A DNA stretch of 64,000 bases from Palsa-504 sp963819785 (GTDB lineage Bacteria > Actinomycetota > Actinomycetes > Streptosporangiales > Streptosporangiaceae), in the NCBI GenBank assembly GCA_963819785.1, contig CAWFXW010000016.1:248001-312000 (forward strand), in the 5' to 3' direction. Below the pieces are notes generated by a model. The model was not told the origin of the DNA. It saw nothing but the letters and a program-made list of their open reading frames with translations, and made no database searches. Positions 60,117 through 64,000 of the stretch are shown in pieces (positions within the stretch are counted from its first letter, which is position 1; each line of letters opens with the position of its first letter). Both the position numbers and the translations under genes were made by a program.

Positions 60117-61734
60117 ATGATGCGCGAGAACGAGAGCGATAGCGGGGGCAGCTGGCAAGGGCCGTACGACTACATCAGCCCTTGGGCGGCGCGCGACCCG
60201 GGCGGGGCCGATCAGGCACCCGCGGACGGGCCGGACCTGCCGCCGGAATCCGGCCGGCCGGACACCATCGCTTTCGGCGCGCTGGCCGACGAGGCCGATG
60301 GGCCCGGGCAGGGCTCCTACGAGCAGCGCGGCCACAGCAGCCCATGGTACGGAAGTGACCGGGATGAGCCGGGGTACGGGAGTTACGCGGGCCCGGGCGG
60401 AGGGTACGGCGCCGGGGGGCGGGGCGGGTGTTGGGTCGGCGGATGGCGGGTTCGGGTCGGGGGGGTGGGATCCGGGGCCAGGGCCGGGGCCAGGGCGGCG
60501 GCGGGGGCACTGGCTGGTGTATCTGACGGTGGCGGCGCTGGCGGCCGGGATCGGGGCGGGGCTGACGGTCGCGTTCGACGGGCAGGGGTCGGGTCCGGCG
60601 GCCACGACGGGCGTCTCTGCCAGCGAGATCCCGTCGCCGCATAACGACCAGGGCAGCGGATCGGGGACGGGGCTGAACCTGGCGGCGGTGGAGCGGAAAG
60701 TCAAGCCGGGCCTGGTGGACATCACCTCCACGCTCACCTACGCGAGCGAGACGGCCGAGGGCACCGGGATGATCGTGTCCGCGTCGGGCCTGGTGCTGAC
60801 CAACAACCACGTGATCGACGGAGCCACCCAAGTCAAGGTGAGGCTGGCCGCCGACGGCAGCCACAGCTACACGGCCCAGGTGCTCGGGTACGACAGCACG
60901 GACGACGTGGCGCTGCTCAAGATCGACGGGGTCGCGGGGCTGCCGACGGTCAGCTTCGGCGACTCCTCGCAGGTCCGGGTGGGCATCCCGGTCCTCGCGC
61001 TGGGCGACGCCGAAGGCAAGGGCGGAGTCACGCCCGCCCTGGGCGCCATCAGCGCGCTGAACCGCTCGATCCAGGCCAGCGACCAGGGTTCGGGCACCGT
61101 CGAGAACCTGAACCACATGCTGCAGACCAGCGCGCAGATCCAGCAGGGCGACTCGGGCGGGGCGCTGGCCAACAACGCGGGCCAGGTCATCGGGATGGTC
61201 ACGGCGGCCAACACCGGGGCGGACGGGCAGTCGGGCGGCACGATGGGCTTTGCCATCCCGATCGACATGGCGCTGAAGATCGCCGGGAAGATCGTCCGGG
61301 GGCAGTCCAGCTCGACGGTGTACATCGGGCTGCCGGGCTTCCTCGGCGTGGAGGTGTCGCAGAGCAACAGCCCGGACCCGCAGCAGCAGGCCGCGGACCA
61401 GCGGTCCGGCCCGGGCGCGGGCCGCCGCGGGTCGCATCCCGGCCTGGCCTGCGTGACCGGCGCGCAGGGACCGGGAGCGCCGGACCGGATCGCCCCGGCT
61501 GAGAGCGGCGCGCTCATCCTGGGCGTCGTGTGCGGGACGGCGGCGCAGTCCCAGGGCCTCGAGCCCGGAGACGTGATCATCTCGGTCAACGGCCAGGCGG
61601 TGACCACGCCGGGCTCGCTGACCGGCATCACGGCCCGCTACCATCCCGGCGACGTGGTGTCGGTCGGGTATGAGGCGGTCAACGGCTCCCGGCACACGGT
61701 CCGGATCAAGCTCGGCGCCGGCCCGGCCCGGTAG
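60117..61734 (+). CDS. HtrA/DegP-like trypsin-family serine protease with PDZ, frameshifted at 60414-60419
   Basis: The cytoplasmic N-terminus (Tyr/Gly/Pro-rich, 60117 to about 60413) and the rest are in different frames; one more G in the run at 60414-60419 joins them. Then a helix (WLVYLTVAALAAGIGAGLTV), the protease domain with His in LTNNHVIDG, Asp in DSTDDVALLKI and Ser in QQGDSGGAL, and a C-terminal PDZ (SQGLEPGDVIISVNG). A non-typical insertion rich in Gln/Gly/Arg lies before the PDZ. Envelope quality control is the family role. Confidence 0.9.
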
Positions 61735-61756
61735 CAGCCCGGCCCGGTAGCGGCGG

Positions 61757-62848
61757 TCAGGTCAGCCAGGCGCGCAGCCGGGCCTCGCAGTCGGCGATGG
61801 CCGGCGTCTGCACGTACTCCCCCGCGGTGTGCGCGAGCTCGGGCAGGCCCGGGCCGTAGTTCACGGCCGGGATGCCGAGCGCGGCGAACCGGGCCACGTC
61901 GGTCCAGCCCAGCTTGGCCCGGGGCGGGCCGAGGCCGGCGCCGACGGCGGCCACGAAGGCGGCCGCGGCGGGGTGGCCCAGGCCCGGCCGCGCGCCCTCC
62001 GCCACGTCGAGCAGCGTGACCGGCCACGCCCCGAACAGCGACCGGACGACCTCGGCCGCCCGCTCCCCGTCCAGGTCCGGCGCGAACCGGTAGTTGACCG
62101 TCACCACGCACTCGTCGGGGACGACGTTCCCGGCCACCCCGCCGCGGATGGCCACGGCGTTCAGGCCCTCGTGGTAGCGCAGCCCGTCGACCTCGGGCTC
62201 CCTGGGGGTGTAGGCGCGCAGCACGGCCAGGATGCCGTCCGCCTCGTGGATCGCGTTGCGGCCCATCCAGGACCGCGCGGTGTGGGCCCGCTTCCCGGCG
62301 GCGGTCACCTCGGCCCGCAGCGTGCCCTGGCAGCCGCCCTCGATCTGGCCCGCGGTCGGCTCCATCAGCACGGCGAAGTCGCCGGCCAGCAGGTCCGGGG
62401 CGGTGCGGCTGAGCCGCAGCAGCCCGTTGCGGTCGGCCGCCACCTCCTCGCACTCGTAGAAGACGTAGGTGACGTCCCGGCTCGGCGCGGGCAGGTGGGC
62501 GGCCAGCCGCAGCTGCACCGCGACCCCGGCCTTCATGTCCGAGGTGCCGCAGCCGTACAGCCGGTCGCCGTCGGCGTGCGAGGGCAGGTTGCCGGCCACC
62601 GGGACGGTGTCCAGGTGCCCGGCCAGGATGACCCGTTCGGGCCGCCCCAGCCCGGTCCTGGCCACGATCGTGTCGCCGTCCCGGTAGACGGACAGGTGGG
62701 CGAGCGGCCGCAGCGCGCGCTCGACCGCGTCCGCGAGCGGCCCCTCCTCGCCGCTGACCGAGGGGACGTCCACGAGCTGGGCGGTCAGCGCCGCCCCGGT
62801 GCTGTCGAGATCGAGGTCCACCCGGCCAGCATAGGGATCGGCCAGCAT
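61757..62848 (-). CDS. dapE: Succinyl-diaminopimelate desuccinylase
   Basis: 363 residues from ATG 62848 (GTG 62821 is an alternative). M20 metal motifs: LAGHLDTVP, YGCGTSDMKAG, YECEEVAADRNGL, LMEPTAGQIEGGCQG and a late His in LPELAHTAGEY. It releases succinate from N-succinyl-L,L-DAP in lysine and peptidoglycan synthesis. Next to a LysR regulator on the same strand. Confidence 0.92.
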   Translation of the reverse strand: MLADPYAGRVDLDLDSTGAALTAQLVDVPSVSGEEGPLADAVERALRPLAHLSVYRDGDTIVARTGLGRPERVILAGHLDTVPVAGNLPSHADGDRLYGCGTSDMKAGVAVQLRLAAHLPAPSRDVTYVFYECEEVAADRNGLLRLSRTAPDLLAGDFAVLMEPTAGQIEGGCQGTLRAEVTAAGKRAHTARSWMGRNAIHEADGILAVLRAYTPREPEVDGLRYHEGLNAVAIRGGVAGNVVPDECVVTVNYRFAPDLDGERAAEVVRSLFGAWPVTLLDVAEGARPGLGHPAAAAFVAAVGAGLGPPRAKLGWTDVARFAALGIPAVNYGPGLPELAHTAGEYVQTPAIADCEARLRAWLT

Positions 62849-62853
62849 CGGGA

Positions 62854-63804
62854 TCAGGCGGACACGAGCGGGCGCGCTCCCTGGCCGGGCAGCGCCTTGG
62901 CCGCGGCGCGCAGCGCGGTCACGATGACGGCCACCGACGGCCGGCGGACGCTGGCCGTGCGGGTCACGGCGTGCACGTCCCGGGCCAGGTCCAGGCCGTG
63001 CGGCAGGTCCCGCACCGCGACCCGGCGCTCGCCCGCGGCCACCGCCAGCCGGGGCAGGATGGCCAGGCCGAGACCGCGGGCCACCAGGCCCACGATGGTC
63101 AGCAGGCCCTCGAACTCCGACAGCACGGGCGGCGTCACGCCCACCGCGGCGAGCAGCCGGTCGGCGGCCTGCCGGGACGGCTCGCCGGCCGGCGCGGCCA
63201 GCCACGGCTCGTGGCGCAGCGCGCGCAGGTCCACCGGCAGGTTCGGGTCGGCGGCCCGGTGCGTGCGCGGCACGACCAGCACCAGGCGGTCGCGGGTCAG
63301 GTGGTAGCAGGACAGGATCGAGCCGCCCATCTCGATCTCGTCGGCCAGCCGGCCGGTCCAGTCGTCCACGATGGCCACGTCCACCTCGCCGGAGCGGACC
63401 TGGCGCAGGCCCTCGCGGGCCGGGGTCTGCCGCAGCACCAGCGTCAGCCGGGGATGGGTGCGCAGGCTGCGGGCCAGCGCGGGCGCGAAGGCGACCGCCG
63501 CGGACGGGAACGCGGTCGCCACCACCCGCCCGGCTGGCTCGGCGGCCCGGGCGGACAGGTCGGTCTCGGCCTCCTCGACCATGGCCAGGATGCGCTCGGC
63601 GTGCCCGGCCAGGCGGCGGCCCGCGTCGGTCAGCTCGGCCCGGCGCGCGGACCGGTCGAGCAGCGCGGTGCCCGCCTCCCGCTCGAGCGCGGCGAGTTGC
63701 TGGGACACCGCGGACGGCGTGTAGCCGAGCACGGCGGCGGTCTTGGCGATGCTGCCGCGCGCGGCGAATTCGGTCAGCAGGCGGAGCCGGTGCAGGTCGA
63801 GCAT
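62854..63804 (-). CDS. LysR family transcriptional regulator
   Basis: 316 residues. HTH about 1-60 (LHRLRLLTEFAARGSIAKTA, GYTPSAVSQQLAALE), then the periplasmic-binding-like effector domain (VVATAFPSAAVAFAP, SGEVDVAIVDDW). ATG at 63804. It is divergent from a gene starting near the right edge, the usual LysR target. Confidence 0.94.
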   Translation of the reverse strand: MLDLHRLRLLTEFAARGSIAKTAAVLGYTPSAVSQQLAALEREAGTALLDRSARRAELTDAGRRLAGHAERILAMVEEAETDLSARAAEPAGRVVATAFPSAAVAFAPALARSLRTHPRLTLVLRQTPAREGLRQVRSGEVDVAIVDDWTGRLADEIEMGGSILSCYHLTRDRLVLVVPRTHRAADPNLPVDLRALRHEPWLAAPAGEPSRQAADRLLAAVGVTPPVLSEFEGLLTIVGLVARGLGLAILPRLAVAAGERRVAVRDLPHGLDLARDVHAVTRTASVRRPSVAVIVTALRAAAKALPGQGARPLVSA

Positions 63805-63850
63805 AAGAGAATCTTAGGCTCACCGCCAGATATCAGCGCTTGCTCTTATG
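63802..63850. promoter_or_regulatory. LysR operator candidate
   Basis: CATAAGAG (63802-63809) and CTCTTATG (63843-63850) are a perfect inverted repeat 33 bases apart; TAAGA-GAA-TCTTA (63804-63816) is a shorter dyad inside the left part. It spans the LysR start in the divergent intergenic region. Confidence 0.5.
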
Positions 63851-63955
63851 GTGTTAGCGGCCGAGACTTGAGCAGGTGTGCAGGGTTGTCACGGGAAGTG
63901 ACGACCGTTCCTTCTCCGCCGACCGCTGATCCCGCAGCTAGGAGTGCCAGTTTCC

Positions 63956-64000
63956 GTGGCCCTCGTCACGCCCTTGCGCCCGCTCCCGCACCGCGACCCC
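63956..64000 (+). CDS. Start of a divergent gene (runs off right edge)
   Basis: GTG at 63956 opens V-A-L-V-T-P-L-R-P-L-P-H-R-D-P with a GGAG site 11 bases upstream (63941-63944). The start resembles some MFS or DMT transporter N-termini. Too short to assign. Confidence 0.4.
   Translation, partial: MALVTPLRPLPHRDP

Overview
The window is very GC-rich DNA with strongly G/C-ending codons, many GTG/TTG starts, ATGA/GTGA gene overlaps and an actinobacterial gene set: a DUF3052 protein, a DUF222/HNH (13E12-type) nuclease, a CtaCDE/CtaB aa3 oxidase operon, a DprE2/UbiA pair, and PadR, TetR, ECF and OmpR-type regulators. It looks like a chromosomal segment of an actinomycete, plausibly near Streptosporangiales; the exact genus cannot be read from it. 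No rRNA, tRNA, CRISPR array, intact insertion sequence or prophage was seen.

Layout. 1-2.7 kb: end of an ABC ATPase with its PadR regulator, a DUF3052 protein and an MFS transporter. 2.8-8.4 kb: aromatic-acid-exporter-type membrane protein, VOC protein, DUF1349 protein, alditol-oxidase-like flavoprotein and a secreted HAF-repeat protein. 8.4-13.1 kb: NudC, M20 dipeptidase, PurM and a pirin. 13.1-16.9 kb: first flavinylation/electron-transfer cluster (ferredoxin, NuoF-like SLBB protein, ferric-reductase-like cytochrome b, ApbE, Ser-rich anchored protein). 17-23 kb: DUF222/HNH protein, peptide deformylase, MFS, VOC protein with an ECF sigma factor, DksA-like protein. 23-28.4 kb: MacB/FtsX-type ABC transporter divergent from a NarL two-component system. 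28.4-35.2 kb: beta-lactamase-fold hydrolase, acyl-CoA synthetase, small proteins and a TetR-controlled ABC-2 exporter. 35.3-41.9 kb: nickel permease behind a Nur-like box; LolA/RseB-like protein with ABC-2 exporter, divergent from an OmpR/HK pair. 42-47.5 kb: methyltransferase and a second flavinylation cluster (ferric reductase with FAD/NAD domain, FMN-binding protein, ApbE), facing another HK/RR pair. 47.5-50.7 kb: DprE2-like SDR, decaprenyl-phosphate phosphoribosyltransferase-like UbiA and a phosphodiester glycosidase. 50.9-56.7 kb: cytochrome aa3 operon with an extra cupredoxin. 57-64 kb: orphan OmpR regulator, TlpA-like thioredoxin, HtrA protease, DapE and a LysR regulator.

Two sequence-wide traits stand out. 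First, short tandem duplications (12-36 bp units) occur at a dozen or more places, often over a stop codon, a start region or a low-complexity protein tail. Second, about nine genes have their domains split between two reading frames, mostly at a G or C homopolymer; this fits consensus sequencing errors at least as well as gene decay. The most biologically interesting content is the pair of unlike ApbE clusters: one has a normal FMN-acceptor domain, the other has none and encodes a Ser/Thr/Gly-rich anchored protein in its place.
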